A DNA stretch of 64,000 nucleotides, from positions 558,001 through 622,000 of the forward strand of contig JAIZZJ010000014.1 in assembly GCA_022828445.1 (NCBI GenBank), written 5' to 3'. Of this stretch, positions 18,694 to 29,542 are shown one piece after another. Position 1 is the first letter of the stretch. Each line of letters starts with the position of its first letter. Source of the stretch: Graphiopsis chlorocephala (Eukaryota; Ascomycota; Dothideomycetes; Cladosporiales; Cladosporiaceae). The notes beneath the pieces are model-generated. The model was not told the DNA's origin and ran no database searches. It saw only the letters and a program-made list of their open reading frames with translations. The translations under genes were made by a program, and so were the position numbers.

Positions 18694-20023
18694 ATGCGTT
18701 TCACTTCAGCCACCGTTTGTGCCTTGGCCTCCTGCGCTGTAGCAGCTCCCTCTGGACCCTTCAAATCGAGAGCAGTCTCAAACAGCACCTCGAACAGCAC
18801 ACAATGCTGCGAGAACCCTCGAGTCAGGAAAGAATGGTAAAATCAAGACGAGGTACTTTGGTGGTTTTGGGCAACGTCTGATTGATCTGACTGTAGGCGT
18901 AAATTGACCACCGTCGAGCGCAAGGACTACATCGCTGCCGTCCTTTGCCTTCAAGATCACCCGGCCATCACCAAGGAACAGTTCGCCAACAACAGCGCCT
19001 TGAACCCGATCAACCGCTATGATGACTTCCATGCCGTGCACAACCACCAGACGGACAACATCCACTTCGTAGGACACTTCAATTCGTGGCATAGATACTT
19101 TGTGCACGAGTACGAGCGAACCCTCAGAGATGTCTGCGGATACAAGGGCAGCCAGCCGTAAGAAATACCTCCTCTCAGCTTGAAGTTCACCCACTAACTG
19201 TATGAAGGTACTGGGACTGGTCTCTGGACTCGCAGCCTAACAACAACTTGTCCACGGCCGTCTATGACACAGTCCTGTTCTCCAACACGGAAGGTTTTGG
19301 TGGCAATGGAAATTACCTTGACCTTCCTGCGTACTTCCCTGAAGAGATGGCGAACATGTTCAACGGCTGGGGCCGTTCAGGCGGCGGCTGCGTCCAAGAA
19401 GGTCCTTTCACAGTCCCTAACTTCCACGTCAACATTGGCGAGGCGAACGGATCTTCATGCCTGCGCCGCGACTTCATGCCTGGTTAGTCTACAACGTGTG
19501 CATGCTTCGAGAGAAGGGACTGTTCACTGATCATACACCCAGCGATCTTGCACAACGATGCCAACCCGATAGAGGTCCAGAAGGTGCTCGACCAGCCCGA
19601 CTTCGCCAGCTTCGACAGACAGATGGAGGGCGAGCCGGACTGGTTCCCGCCCGCTATCCACGCCGGCGGCCACTTTGGCATCGGAGGCATGCTCGGCCAA
19701 GCCGGAAACGCCGCCAACAGCCCTGGAGGTAAGTTGATCAATATTGCCCTTTCGACTCGTCCAAACCATTTTTGCTGACTATCACTCCAGAACCCCTTTT
19801 CTACATGCACCACGCCATGATCGACTACGTCTTCTGGAAGTGGCAGCAGATCGACCCCGAGGTCAGACACCATCAGGTCGGCGGCCCTGTCAAGCCTTAC
19901 GACTACACCGGCACCAACGTGACGCTCGACTTTGAGATCAACCTTGGTGCGATCGCGCCTTCGATTCCCCTTCGCGACACTCTTAACACTCAGGGTGGTC
20001 TGTTCTGCTACACTTACGAGTAA
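18694..20023 (+). CDS. Secreted tyrosinase (type-3 copper oxidase)
   Basis: Oxidises monophenols and diphenols to quinones. Five exons, 18694-18836, 18897-19157, 19208-19482, 19543-19728 and 19791-20023, all phase-consistent, encode 365 residues. A signal peptide (MRFTSATVCALASCAVAA) is followed by a short Asn/Ser/Thr stretch with potential N-glycosylation sites. CuA ligands are likely His96, His104 and His113 (HNHQTDNIHFVGHFNSWHR). CuB ligands lie in PAIHAGGHFGIGG and PLFYMHHAMIDYVFWKWQ. The enzyme lacks the long C-terminal cap of large fungal tyrosinases and ends at GGLFCYTYE, matching the short secreted type. It may act on plant phenolics or extracellular pigment; no other pigment gene is adjacent apart from the divergent membrane protein. 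Confidence 0.92.
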
Positions 20024-20187
20024 AAGATGGAGGGGTATGGCTATGGAGACCGGACATATGGCGCAAAAGTGTGGACACGACGGCTGGCGGAGATTTTTCA
20101 AGTTCAGCAGATGCGAGAAAATTACAACCATGATGAGTTATACAGAAGTTATGAGAAAACCAGTTGAAACACGCCCGCTTCCCTCGT

Positions 20188-21118
20188 TCATCCTATAGGA
20201 CCACTTCGAAGCCTTTGGCTTACGGATCGACAAATCGCAGCAAATCTTGACGTCCCAGAGGCACGACCTACTGTTCCATCTTGACCAGGCCCATCCCAGC
20301 CCACGAACTCTAACATATGCCCTCCCTCCAGCTCCAACATCTCCGTATCAGTCGAGAAAGCCAACCGTCTCTCACAACCGTGCAGGATATCCTTCTCAAG
20401 CCCACAAACCACAATGCCGAGCTGCACAGGATAAAGGTGTGCTTCCCGATCTTCGTTGGCCGAACCACATAGCGCCCTGATAGTATTGCTGTCAGCCGCC
20501 ATCCTGGGCAGAAGCGCTGGCACAACGCATTTGCATCGGCGGCAGCTGTTGACTATCAACGCGAGGATAAGCACAGCGCCTAGGATGGTGGTTAGGAGGA
20601 TTCCGAGCGGCGAATAGCCGAGTCTCGACGTGTTGGTGGACGGTATGGGCGCGCCGTCCTGACCTGGACCGTACGCGGTGGTCTGCACCGTGAAGACGCT
20701 TTGTGATACAAGCCAATGTAGCGTGATAAATGCTACCATCAATGGCAGGGCGTACCTCCAAGGCAAGGACAGCAAGTAAGACGGTCGCTGGAGGGAATGC
20801 TCCGGGAACGACACGTGGAGAGTTTTCTGCTCGCGTATGAAGCTGGTCAGCTCGTCTGCGATGATCTGATTGGTTAAGATGTTGTTGTAGAAGAGGTAAA
20901 GGAAGCTGATGAGGACCTGGAAGCTGTTAGCCGTCATGGCGTGGACGACTCTAGCCTTGTTACTTGTGGCGTTGTTGAAAGCGAGGAAGCCGTTCATCAG
21001 CAGGTATGCGTGTGTTTTTCCGAGAACTTGGGCCCAGAGAATGGCAGACTCGTGGACACGGATAATCTGTTTAGTCGAGCGATCGCGGCGAATAATAGGG
21101 CAAGTCCGATTCCAATGG
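20188..21118 (-). pseudogene. Probable 5'-truncated relic of a DUF6536-type membrane protein
   Basis: The open frame encodes the C-terminal part of a large fungal integral membrane family: ANSFQVLISFLYLFYNNILT, the segment SFPEHSLQRPSYLLSLPWRY, ALPLMVAFITLHWLVSQSVF, a further helix LGILLTTILGAVLILALIV, and the family tail with AHLYPVQLGIV. Full members have about 600-750 residues; only about 300 are here, and ADA2 ends 330 bases upstream, leaving little room for the rest. Just upstream, a hydrophobic stretch IGIGLALLFAAIARL is found in another frame after a plausible acceptor (TTACAG), with a GTAAGT donor near 21196, so one or two exons may remain but the frame does not join cleanly. A short functional gene with unusual splicing is the alternative. 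Confidence 0.5.
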
Positions 21119-21465
21119 CTGTAAGAAATGTGGCCCAACGGTCATCTTAGCTGCCTTGTACAAAAACTTCTATTGCTTGCCAATCCTGAACTTACAAGCA
21201 TATTGAAAATCGTCTGCCTGTCGCTTATAATGGCCATTGTGAAAGTGCGCCACAGAGCGTTGTTCCAAATAGTCTAGAATTCGCGGCGTATTCCGCCGCA
21301 AAGAGCAAGGTTTAGCTGTACAGGCAGCGTCGAGCAGAGTAAGATTTGGCGTGCTTTTGAAGACACGTTATTTTACTATCATGCTGTATTCAAGCGATAT
21401 ACAACTACCCTAGCCTGTGGCACGTGGACCTTCCTCTCAACGACCTATACAGCTGGATGACTGGT

Positions 21466-23022
21466 TCAAGCCCTCGCTGCATTTCCTAACCACCCCTCCT
21501 CAAGCATAAACTCGAAGATCCTGCCACCCTTCGTCGTATCAACATTGCTCAGCTCGCGCACGTTCTTCTTCTTAAGTTTTCCGTCCTGCTTCATCGCTTC
21601 GCGGAAGATCTCAGCTTTGATAGCGAGATATGGTTTCGGCTGCAGTCGAAGTTTGATGCACAAGTCTCGCTCTGCAGGTTGTAAGAGTTGCCAGTCAGGT
21701 GCATTGTCGCCGGTCATGTTCATGGGTGCGATAGTCGGAACAGGTTGGAGAGATGCGCGCGATTTGGGCGAGGGCATGGGCGGAGTGGCGAGGCCGCCGT
21801 TTGTGCCGTTCGCTGAAGGTGCGGCAGGGTCTGCTGGTGAAAGGCGCACGGGGATGTCTTTGGTTGTGTAATCTGTGACTGCTTGTGCAGTTTCGTGAGG
21901 GGCTTGGGCTGCTCTGTTGCCGCGGACGCTGCTTGCCATGCGGTCGAATTGGCCTAATGCTTGGTTTGTGCGGGCCTGGCGAGCAGCTTTCTCGGTTTCG
22001 TACTTTTCGCCAGAGGCAAGAGTGCTGATACGCATGCGACGCCAGTCTTGCAATTGTGCAATGGCTTGGCGGAGGTTTTGTTCTTTTTCCAGATCTTCTG
22101 ATATTGAGACGAAGTCGGGGTGGGACATCATCCGCGCAAAGGGCTTGAGCTTGTGGTGAAGGTCGCGCTGATCCTTGGTTCGTTTCTTGTCTATTGCGGT
22201 GTTTTTGCGGTAGTCGAGGAGTCGGTGATTGAAGATGACGCGCTTGCGATCTGTTCTGGCTGTCAGACGGTCATTGTATACACCCATGACGACCATCTTC
22301 AGTTCCAACTCGGGCTCCATAGTGCCTGTTTGCGGATTGTAGCCTTCCTCTGGGGAGAATTGCATGTGCTGAACAGCCTCCTCGGCCTCGTTGAGGTGCT
22401 CGGTCTCAAACTCCAGACGTCCTGGCATGTAGCCTGCGACCTCATGACAGCTGGGCACCGAGCTGGTCGGCTTCTGTTGGAGAGGACCAGTGATTTGTGT
22501 GGCAGCAATTATTTCCTTGCGCTCTTCTATGCGCCTCTTTTTTCGCACCTGAAACTCTTCTCGGGGTATACTGTCGCTCAGGGTGGTATCGTTTGGGCTT
22601 GCGCGTTCCGGCAAGGGAAACTTGGAAGAATTGACGTATGTATTGATATAATGATCCCGCACCTCGTCCTTCTCCCTAAAGTTGCCAATGTGATCTGCCA
22701 CGTCCGCCCAGCTGCCCAGACCATATTGCTCCGCGCCTTCCAACAGCAGCAGCTCCTCGTCGGCACCCCACCCCTCGTCGAATATGGGTATGCTGTGCGG
22801 CTCGATGACATTATATGGATGCGTGCATGGGTCGTGGTTCTCGCTCTTTTCGCCTTCACTGAAGCAGGTCACGCAGAGGTCGTAGTCCTTGCATTTGGTG
22901 TGGTGGCAGCGAATGCGCACGGTATTTGTGATGTCGTTGCTGCACTTGTTGCAAATGAATTTGACGCCGCCGCCCGCGCCACCGGAGCCGGGCGCGCCCT
23001 TGGGCTTCATGATGAGACCCAT
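21466..23022 (-). CDS. ADA2: SAGA/ADA histone acetyltransferase adaptor Ada2
   Basis: Adaptor that stimulates Gcn5 within the SAGA and ADA complexes. Single exon, 518 residues from the ATG at 23022. The order is a ZZ zinc finger (about 22-66: FICNKCSNDI, then CHHTKCKDYDLCVTCF), a SANT domain (about 80-130: GWGADEELLLLEGAEQYGLG, SWADVADHIG), the Ada2 middle region with NDRLTARTDRKRVIFNHRLL, and a C-terminal SWIRM domain (about 440-515: APDWQLLQPAERDLCIKLRL, KPYLAIKAEIFREA). Length is typical. The N-terminus carries a Gly-rich insert (GSGGAGGG). It is divergent from SCH9 with 716 bases between start codons. Confidence 0.96.
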   Translation of the reverse strand: MGLIMKPKGAPGSGGAGGGVKFICNKCSNDITNTVRIRCHHTKCKDYDLCVTCFSEGEKSENHDPCTHPYNVIEPHSIPIFDEGWGADEELLLLEGAEQYGLGSWADVADHIGNFREKDEVRDHYINTYVNSSKFPLPERASPNDTTLSDSIPREEFQVRKKRRIEERKEIIAATQITGPLQQKPTSSVPSCHEVAGYMPGRLEFETEHLNEAEEAVQHMQFSPEEGYNPQTGTMEPELELKMVVMGVYNDRLTARTDRKRVIFNHRLLDYRKNTAIDKKRTKDQRDLHHKLKPFARMMSHPDFVSISEDLEKEQNLRQAIAQLQDWRRMRISTLASGEKYETEKAARQARTNQALGQFDRMASSVRGNRAAQAPHETAQAVTDYTTKDIPVRLSPADPAAPSANGTNGGLATPPMPSPKSRASLQPVPTIAPMNMTGDNAPDWQLLQPAERDLCIKLRLQPKPYLAIKAEIFREAMKQDGKLKKKNVRELSNVDTTKGGRIFEFMLEEGWLGNAARA

Positions 23023-23738
23023 GGTTGCTGGCGTTGGTGCAGGTGCAGGAGGATGGATGCAATGGCGGTATCACGTGCTGGCGCGTCGAGTGCGGCAAGT
23101 GACGGCGCCGACGTTGGGTGGTCGCGGTCAGGGTGGCGCGGCGTGAGCTTCAGTGGCGCATTAGAGGACGGGCGCAATATTCAAGGGGAGTGGAGTGGTA
23201 TGCGTGTTTGGGTGTCGCGGAGGTGGTATTCTGGTATTGTTGTGGTGGGTGCTGTGAGTGCCCGTGGTGACTGTCGTTAACTGTTGCAGCGGTTGGTCGA
23301 AGCATGTCGCTGCCCTCCCTCCCCGCAAGCGCGCTGGAGCACAGCCTCTTCGCGAAAGTCTAAGCGTAGGGCTGGCTGCACGCTACCTCGAGCCCACCCA
23401 ACACCGCCCACCACCCCTCGCCCGCTACGGTCGAGAGCAACGGGCCCAAACACCATCTATCTACCGCCCTCTCACTGACCTGCCCTCCTCCGCGCCGCAC
23501 CGCCCTCCTCGTCATCCACAGCCTGTCAAGCGTGTGTGTCAGCAGCCCGTCCTGCTTGCTTTGCTGCTGTTGCTGCTGCTCCACCGACCTCCTGCCCTTG
23601 TTCCCTTCCCCTGCGCCTCCACACTCATCAAGCGGCATTTCATATCAAACTTGACCTGCGACCCTCAACCCCTCCTTCCGTCGCCCACACCCACTTCCTC
23701 CCTACCCACACGCAACATCGACGCCTGCCACTGCCGCC
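23023..23738. promoter_or_regulatory. Divergent region ADA2 / SCH9, long pyrimidine-rich SCH9 leader
   Basis: The 3' half (about 23290-23738) is strongly C/T-rich on the plus strand, as in leaders of highly expressed fungal genes. The plus frame stays open through much of it by composition alone. The real SCH9 start was set at 23739 because MSWKLTK joins in phase to the conserved KLKETHLAPL. Confidence 0.55.
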
Positions 23739-25838
23739 ATGTCGTGGAAGCTCACCAAGAGTACGTCGCCGCCAATGCCGCCCTGATCTGCCCGCACCCA
23801 CCGTGCTCAATCCCACCTCGACGCCATGACGCTGACAGATCAACAGAGTTGAAGGAGACGCACCTTGCACCACTCGCCAACACCTTCTCCCGCTCCTCTT
23901 CCCAGTCTACCATCACCACCGACGCACCTGCAAAGTCGCCCTCTGGCTCCACCACACCCTCCATCCCCGCACCCACTTCAAACCTCCAACACAGCACCAG
24001 CAGCAATGGCAATGACACACAGAACATCGCCGCATCCGAGGCCCTGATATCGCCCCCTGCGCCCGAAGTGAAGCCGGGTATTCTGATTTTGACACTGCAC
24101 GAAGGACAAGGATTCAGCTTGCCACCTGGAGCCGAACAGTCCTTCCAGAGACCAGGCCATGGCTCCAGCATGTCCACCGGCAGCTTTGCGACCGGCTCTT
24201 ATATGGGAAACAGTGCGAGACCAGGATCCAGCCAGATGCAGCAAAGCTACCGTCCTGCCTCGTCCGCTGGTGGAATCAATGCGGTCCCTTCTACACACGG
24301 CCGCTACCACAGCAAGTACCTCCCTTACGCCCTGCTCGACTTCGACAAGCAGCAAGTCTTCGTGAATGCCGTCTCTGGCACACCTGAGAACCCACTATGG
24401 CCTGGCGAGAGCACACAGTACAAGTTCGATGTTAGCAGGACGACCGAAGTCAGCCTCTCCCTGTACATGCGCAACCCCTCTGCACCTCCGAACGCCGGTA
24501 GACAACAGGATATCTTCATTGGTACCTGCAGAATTACCCCCAGATTCAGTGAAGACACCGAGTCTGGCGCCCCACAACAAGCCGCGGACAAGAGCAAGAA
24601 AGACAAGAATGGTTCAATGCCGCCACCTCCTATGGACGGAAAGGCAAGTGGCGTCCAATGGCACAACATTCAGTACGGCACTGGAGCACTACGGATAGGG
24701 GTGAAATACGTCGAGAATAAGCAGCGCAGCCTCAAGATCGAGGACTTTGAACTGTTGAAGGTTGTCGGTAAGGGTAGCTTCGGAAAAGTCATGCAGGTCA
24801 TGAAGAAGGACACCCAGCGGATCTACGCCTTGAAGACCATCAGGAAACAACACATTATCTCCCGATCGGAAGTAACACACACCCTGGCCGAAAGATCCGT
24901 GCTGGCACAGATCAACAATCCCTTCATCGTACCGCTCAAGTTCTCTTTCCAGTCACCAGAGAAGCTTTACCTTGTACTGGCTTTCGTCAACGGTGGCGAA
25001 CTTTTCCACCACCTTCAAAAGGAGCAACGCTTCGACATCAACCGTTCAAGATTCTACGCTGCAGAGCTTCTTTGCGCGTTGGAGTGCTTGCACGGATTCG
25101 GTGTCATTTACCGTGATCTCAAGCCGGAGAACATCCTGGTCGATTACGTTGGCCACATCGCACTTTGCGACTTTGGTCTCTGCAAGCTAGATATGAAGGA
25201 CGAGGACAAGACCAACACCTTCTGCGGCACGCCTGAATACCTTGCACCTGAACTTTTGCACGGCCAGGGTTACACCAAGGCAGTGGATTGGTGGACGCTC
25301 GGCGTGTTGCTCTACGAGATGTTGACTGGTTTGCCACCGTTCTACGACGAGAACACGAACGAGATGTACCGCAAGATTCTCGCCGAGCCACTCCACTTCC
25401 CAGGACCCGATGTCGTTCCTCCGGCGGCTAGGGATCTTCTGACCAGACTGCTCGACCGTGATGCTACCAGGCGTCTAGGCACCAACGGTGCATCAGAGAT
25501 CAAGGTAAGTGACTGCGGATCGACTTGCAAATTGAGAGCCTCGAACAGAACTGACGTTATCACAGGCGCACCCCTTCTTCCACAGCATCGACTGGCGCAA
25601 GCTTCTCGACCGCAAGTACGAGCCGTCTTTCAAGCCTTCTGTGCTCGACGAGCGCGACACGGCCAACTTCGACAAGGAATTCACCAGCGAGGCCCCCACA
25701 GACAGCTACGTGGAGGGGCCCATGCTCAGTCAGACCATGCAGCAGCAATTCGCTGGTTGGTCGTACAACAGACCTGTGGAAGGTCTTGGCGATGCTGGCG
25801 GCAGTATCTCGCAGAGCAATGCTTTTGATCAGCGATAG
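23739..25838 (+). CDS. SCH9: AGC-family protein kinase Sch9
   Basis: Nutrient-signalling kinase acting below TORC1 on ribosome biogenesis, stress and ageing. Exons 23739-23760 (22 bases), 23847-25504 and 25566-25838 give 650 residues. The 22-base first exon encodes MSWKLTK and part of a Lys codon; with exon 2 this makes the family N-terminus MSWKLTKKLKETHLAPL. A Ser/Thr/Pro-rich stretch is followed by the C2 domain (about 75-230: PGILILTLHEGQGFSLPPG, YAYLPYALLDF-like region). The kinase domain starts near 308 (VGKGSFGKV), with YRDLKPENI, DFGLCK and the activation-loop TNTFCGTPEYL with Thr465. The AGC tail has the turn motif region around MLSQTMQ and the hydrophobic motif QQFAGWSYN, where Trp replaces the usual second Phe. 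Assignment is firm. Confidence 0.95.
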
Positions 25839-26965
25839 ATTTTGGACCTGTTAAGAAGACATTGGGGTTCAGGCGCTGGATGTCTAAAAACCTGGTGGTG
25901 GCGGTGACGACAATGATGAGACAGATGGACGCAAGCGGGAAAAAAGCGGGTAGAAACCATCAATTGTCGTTCCTCAGTCTCTCTTTTAAATCTTTGTCTG
26001 TGATTTTTCGAGAGCGTCATGTGGTTTTGTTTGATAGATGGTTCACTCGATGCCGTGACACAACCTTTATGGCCGCGAACCACAATTTTTGCACCTACCA
26101 CCAAACAGAGCGGAAGTATAGGCTACTACCTAAATCTAGCATATAGCCGCCTTGGTGAGAATGTTACCTGAGCACTTCGATCTTTCCACCCACATGCCGG
26201 TCTTTTGTCTGTGCGCCACGCGTGGATGATGTTTGTAAGGCTGACTTTGCTTCGGCCCTGCTGGTGAATTTATCCGGACGCTTCTCGGCGGGTTGGCGTG
26301 GCGATTGGTGTGACAGGCGTTGGGGGGGAGCACGTGTGGAAGTTGACGTGGGTGGGTAAGTACGTCACGTGGGATAGTGTTTTTGTTCCGTGCAGGTGTT
26401 TTGTACGGATAGCATTGTGATGAGCTTTAGTCGAGGGGAGAGACATACTAATCATTACCTTACTTGTGATGTAAGCATTTCACTCGAGATATGTAAGCGC
26501 TGACTGGGCTCTGTTCGCACCGTGTTCCCTGCCACCATCATACCTTAGCATGCCATCGGCTTCTGCGGCCGTCGCCCAAATTATTATTCGCAGCGAAGCT
26601 GCATGTGCCCCGCGCTCGCTGCGCTCGCCTGGTGGGGCACTTCATCATCCCGTCGAATCCGTCCATCACCGCCGGAGCACGCTCTCGTCTCAACTCTGCC
26701 TGCACTGTCTATCTGTGAGCCTCGTCTCTTCCTATCCTCTCACTCCTCACTCTCAAGATACCCATTCTCCTTACGCCATACCCCGCTGCGTTGCCTTCAC
26801 TCTCGCTTGTACGAGGTATGCCGCTCTCGTCCCGCTTACAGCTCGCGTAGCTTGGCTTTGCTTCCGTTGGGGAGGACAGCTCCATTCTGACTCGACCATC
26901 ATTGTAGATACCGACACCACCGAGAACACTCGACATAACTCACACCTCAATTCAATCCTCTCACA
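25839..26965. promoter_or_regulatory. SCH9 3' flank and glucose-6-phosphate isomerase promoter
   Basis: About 1.1 kb. The last 300 bases before the isomerase ATG are C/T-rich (for example around 26700-26780), a common leader type of glycolytic genes in filamentous fungi. A CACGTG E-box-like site occurs near 26330 and a TACGTCACGTG-like stretch near 26360. No gene recognised. Confidence 0.45.
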
Positions 26966-28822
26966 ATGCCTGGATTCTCGCAGGCTACCGATCTCGCGGC
27001 CTGGAAGGCCCTCACCGAGCACCATGACAAGTGAGTGCTCTCGCTTTGAATCGCGCAAACTTGCGCATTGAGCTTGAACTAACGTCGTATACAGGCTCGG
27101 TCGCGCCATTGTGCTAAAGGAGGAGTTCGCCAAGGGTGAGTTGTGATATAATGCATACACAGTCTCTCGAGGCCGTCGCGAGTTCATCATCCTAACATCA
27201 TGCCTTCGCAGACCCCGAGCGCTTCACCAAGTTCAGCCACACCTTCAAGAACGAGGCTGATGGCAACGAGATCCTCTTCGATTTCTCCAAGAACTTCATC
27301 ACCGAGGAGACCCTCTCCCTGCTTGTCAAGCTTGCCAAGGAGGCAAAGGTTGAGGAGCTTCGCGATGACATGTTCAAGGGCGAGAAGATCAACTTCACAG
27401 AGGGACGCGCCGTCTACCACATGGCCCTGCGCAACACCTCCAACAAGACCATGCAGGTCGACGGCAAGAGCGTAGTCGAGGAGGTTAACAGCGTGCTGGA
27501 CCACATGAAGACCTTCACTGAGGAGGTCCGCTCCGGTGAGTGGAAGGGTTACACTGGCAAGGCCATCGACACCATTGTCAACATCGGCATTGGTGGCTCT
27601 GACCTTGGCCCTGTCATGGTCACCGAGACCCTCAAGCCTTATGGCAAGGAGGGCATGAAGCTCCACTTCGTCTCCAACATCGACGGCACCCACATGGCCG
27701 AGGCTCTTAAGGCTAGCGACCCCGAGACCACCCTCTTCCTTGTTGCCAGCAAGACCTTCACCACCGCCGAGACCGTCACCAACGCCAACACCGCCAAGAG
27801 GTGGTTCCTTGATGCCGCAAAGGACGAGTCTGCCATTGCCAAGCACTTCGTTGCTCTTTCCACCAACACCGAGGAGGTTGAGAAGTTCGGCATTGATTCC
27901 AAGAACATGTTCGGCTTCAGCGACTGGGTCGGTGGCCGCTACAGTGTCTGGTCTGCCATTGGCTTGAGCGTCGCTCTTTACATTGGCTACGACAACTTCC
28001 ACGAGTTCCTTGCTGGTGCTCACGCCATGGATGATCACTTCACCAACACTCCTCTCGAGAAGAACATTCCCGCCATTGGTGGTCTCCTCAGCGTCTGGTA
28101 CTCCGACTTCTTCGGTGCTCAGACTCACCTTGTTGCTCCGTGAGTGCATCAATTTTTTTTTTTCCTTATTTAGGCCAACTGCTAACGATCCCTCCAGCTA
28201 CGACCAGTACATGCACCGCTTCCCCGCTTACCTTCAGCAGCTCTCCATGGAGTCCAACGGCAAGGCCATCACCCGCAGCGGCGACTACGTCAAGTACACC
28301 ACCGGCCCCATCCTCTTCGGTGAGCCCGGTACCAACTCCCAGCACTCCTTCTTCCAGCTTCTCCACCAGGGCACCAAGCTCATCCCCACCGACTTCATCC
28401 TCGCTGTCGAGTCTCACAACCCCATCGACGGCAACAAGCACCAGCGCATGCTAGCCTCCAACTTCTTCGCACAGTCCGAGGCCCTCATGGTCGGCAAGAC
28501 CCCCGAAGCCGTCAAGGCTGAGGGCGCTCCCGATGAGCTCATTCCCCACAAGACTTTCCTCGGCAACAGGCCCACCACCTCCATCCTGGCCCAGAAGATC
28601 ACCCCTGGTGCTCTCGGTGCCCTGATCGCCTATTACGAGCACCTCACTTTCGTCGAGGGCGCCATCTGGAACATCAACTCCTTCGACCAGTGGGGTGTCG
28701 AGCTCGGCAAGCAGCTCGCCAAGAGCATTCTTAGCGAGCTCGATGGCGAGGGTGAGGTCAGCAAGCACGACAGCAGCACCAACTCCCTCATCAACCTCTT
28801 CAAGCAGAAGAGCAAGGCGTGA
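26966..28822 (+). CDS. PGI1: Glucose-6-phosphate isomerase
   Basis: Cytosolic enzyme interconverting glucose-6-phosphate and fructose-6-phosphate in glycolysis and gluconeogenesis. Exons 26966-27030, 27095-27135, 27212-28139 and 28198-28822, all in phase, give 552 residues, the usual eukaryotic length. Start MPGFSQATDLAAWKALTEHH. Active-site and signature stretches are VNIGIGGSDLGPVM, LFLVASKTFTTAET, FGFSDWVGGRYSVWSAIG, GLLSVWYSDF, FGEPGTNSQHSFFQLLHQGT and the C-terminal GALIAYYEHLTFVEG and INSFDQWGVELGKQLA. Codon use is strongly biased to C-ending codons, in line with high expression. Confidence 0.97.
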
Positions 28823-29209
28823 ATCCCTACGGACACTTCCGATGTTGAGCATAGGAGTAGCAGTACCAGCGCTAGGCTCTAGTGGTCTGGCAAGGATACT
28901 TGAAGGAATAACCTGCTTGCTGCAGGTGGGCTCCGATCTGAGAGGGTTTCCTTGTGAAGGTGGAACCCAGGGGCAGCGTGAAAAGTAAATATATCGTGGA
29001 CTGCATTTTTCCTTTTTAGCTACGAAATGAATGACGTGTGTAACGAGATGGTATATCCGTGCCTTTCCTTTTTTCGATTATGTGGTAAACTGGTAATGGT
29101 GTGAGATGAGGTCATGTTGACTTAATTGGTTGGTGGCCACCATGATAACGCGTTCGCTCACAACTCCAATCACTAAGGCAATATATTGTCACGATAACAG
29201 TAGGTAAGC
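28823..29209. other. PGI 3' flank and 5S rRNA upstream region
   Basis: Nearly 390 bases of non-coding sequence. T-rich and A-rich stretches follow the isomerase stop, and the bases just before 29210 are the 5' flank of the 5S gene. No further gene is seen. Confidence 0.45.
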
Positions 29210-29328
29210 ACATACGACCATAGGTCAGTGAAAACTGGGCATCCCGTCCGCTCTGCCATACATAAGCACTGAACCGGGCGACTAGTACTAGAGTGGGTGA
29301 CCATCTGGGAATCCCGCCTGTTGTATGT
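29210..29328 (+). rRNA. 5S ribosomal RNA gene (dispersed copy)
   Basis: A 119-base sequence starting acatacgaccat and ending ctgttgtatgt. It has the ascomycete 5S hallmarks: terminal arms acatacga and ttgtatgt that pair, the ggcatcccgtccgctct segment of the alpha/beta arms, the box-A-like aagcactgaaccgggc of the internal pol III promoter, and ggtgggtgaccatctggg-type helix D/E sequence at 29293-29311. A T-run at 29328-29332 is the expected pol III terminator. Filamentous ascomycetes carry 5S genes singly across the genome, not in the rDNA repeat. It looks intact and not mutated in its control region. Confidence 0.93.
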
Positions 29329-29332
29329 TTTT
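29328..29332 (+). terminator. Pol III oligo-T terminator of the 5S gene
   Basis: Five T residues directly after the 3' arm of the 5S rRNA, followed by a second T-rich run. Confidence 0.75.
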
Positions 29333-29542
29333 GTTTGTGCTATCCTAAGGTCATGAAGCGATCCATTTTTGCTCTGTTTGTCCTTGTTGTGCGGCGACTA
29401 GCAAGTGAAACTTTGACTAAGGTGGAAGGTTTTGCAGCTTGCATGGTGCTCTTGACACCGGCTATTTACGACTGGCTGGCAAGGAATTTGGGCTCGGAAG
29501 ATACAGGTAGGTTGTGTTGCTTTTGTCAAGTTACGCCTAGAT

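Noticed and set aside
22120..23280. 386-codon plus-strand frame opposite ADA2
   Set aside because: Antisense shadow of the ZZ, SANT and middle region of Ada2; no motifs of its own.
23258..23738. N-terminal extension of SCH9 upstream of 23739
   Set aside because: The frame is open only because the leader is C-rich. It has no ATG that leads to conserved sequence, while the 22-base exon gives the family N-terminus.
27187..28152. 321-codon minus-strand frame opposite glucose-6-phosphate isomerase
   Set aside because: Antisense shadow of a strongly codon-biased gene; Val/Leu/Gly/Glu-rich translation without domain.
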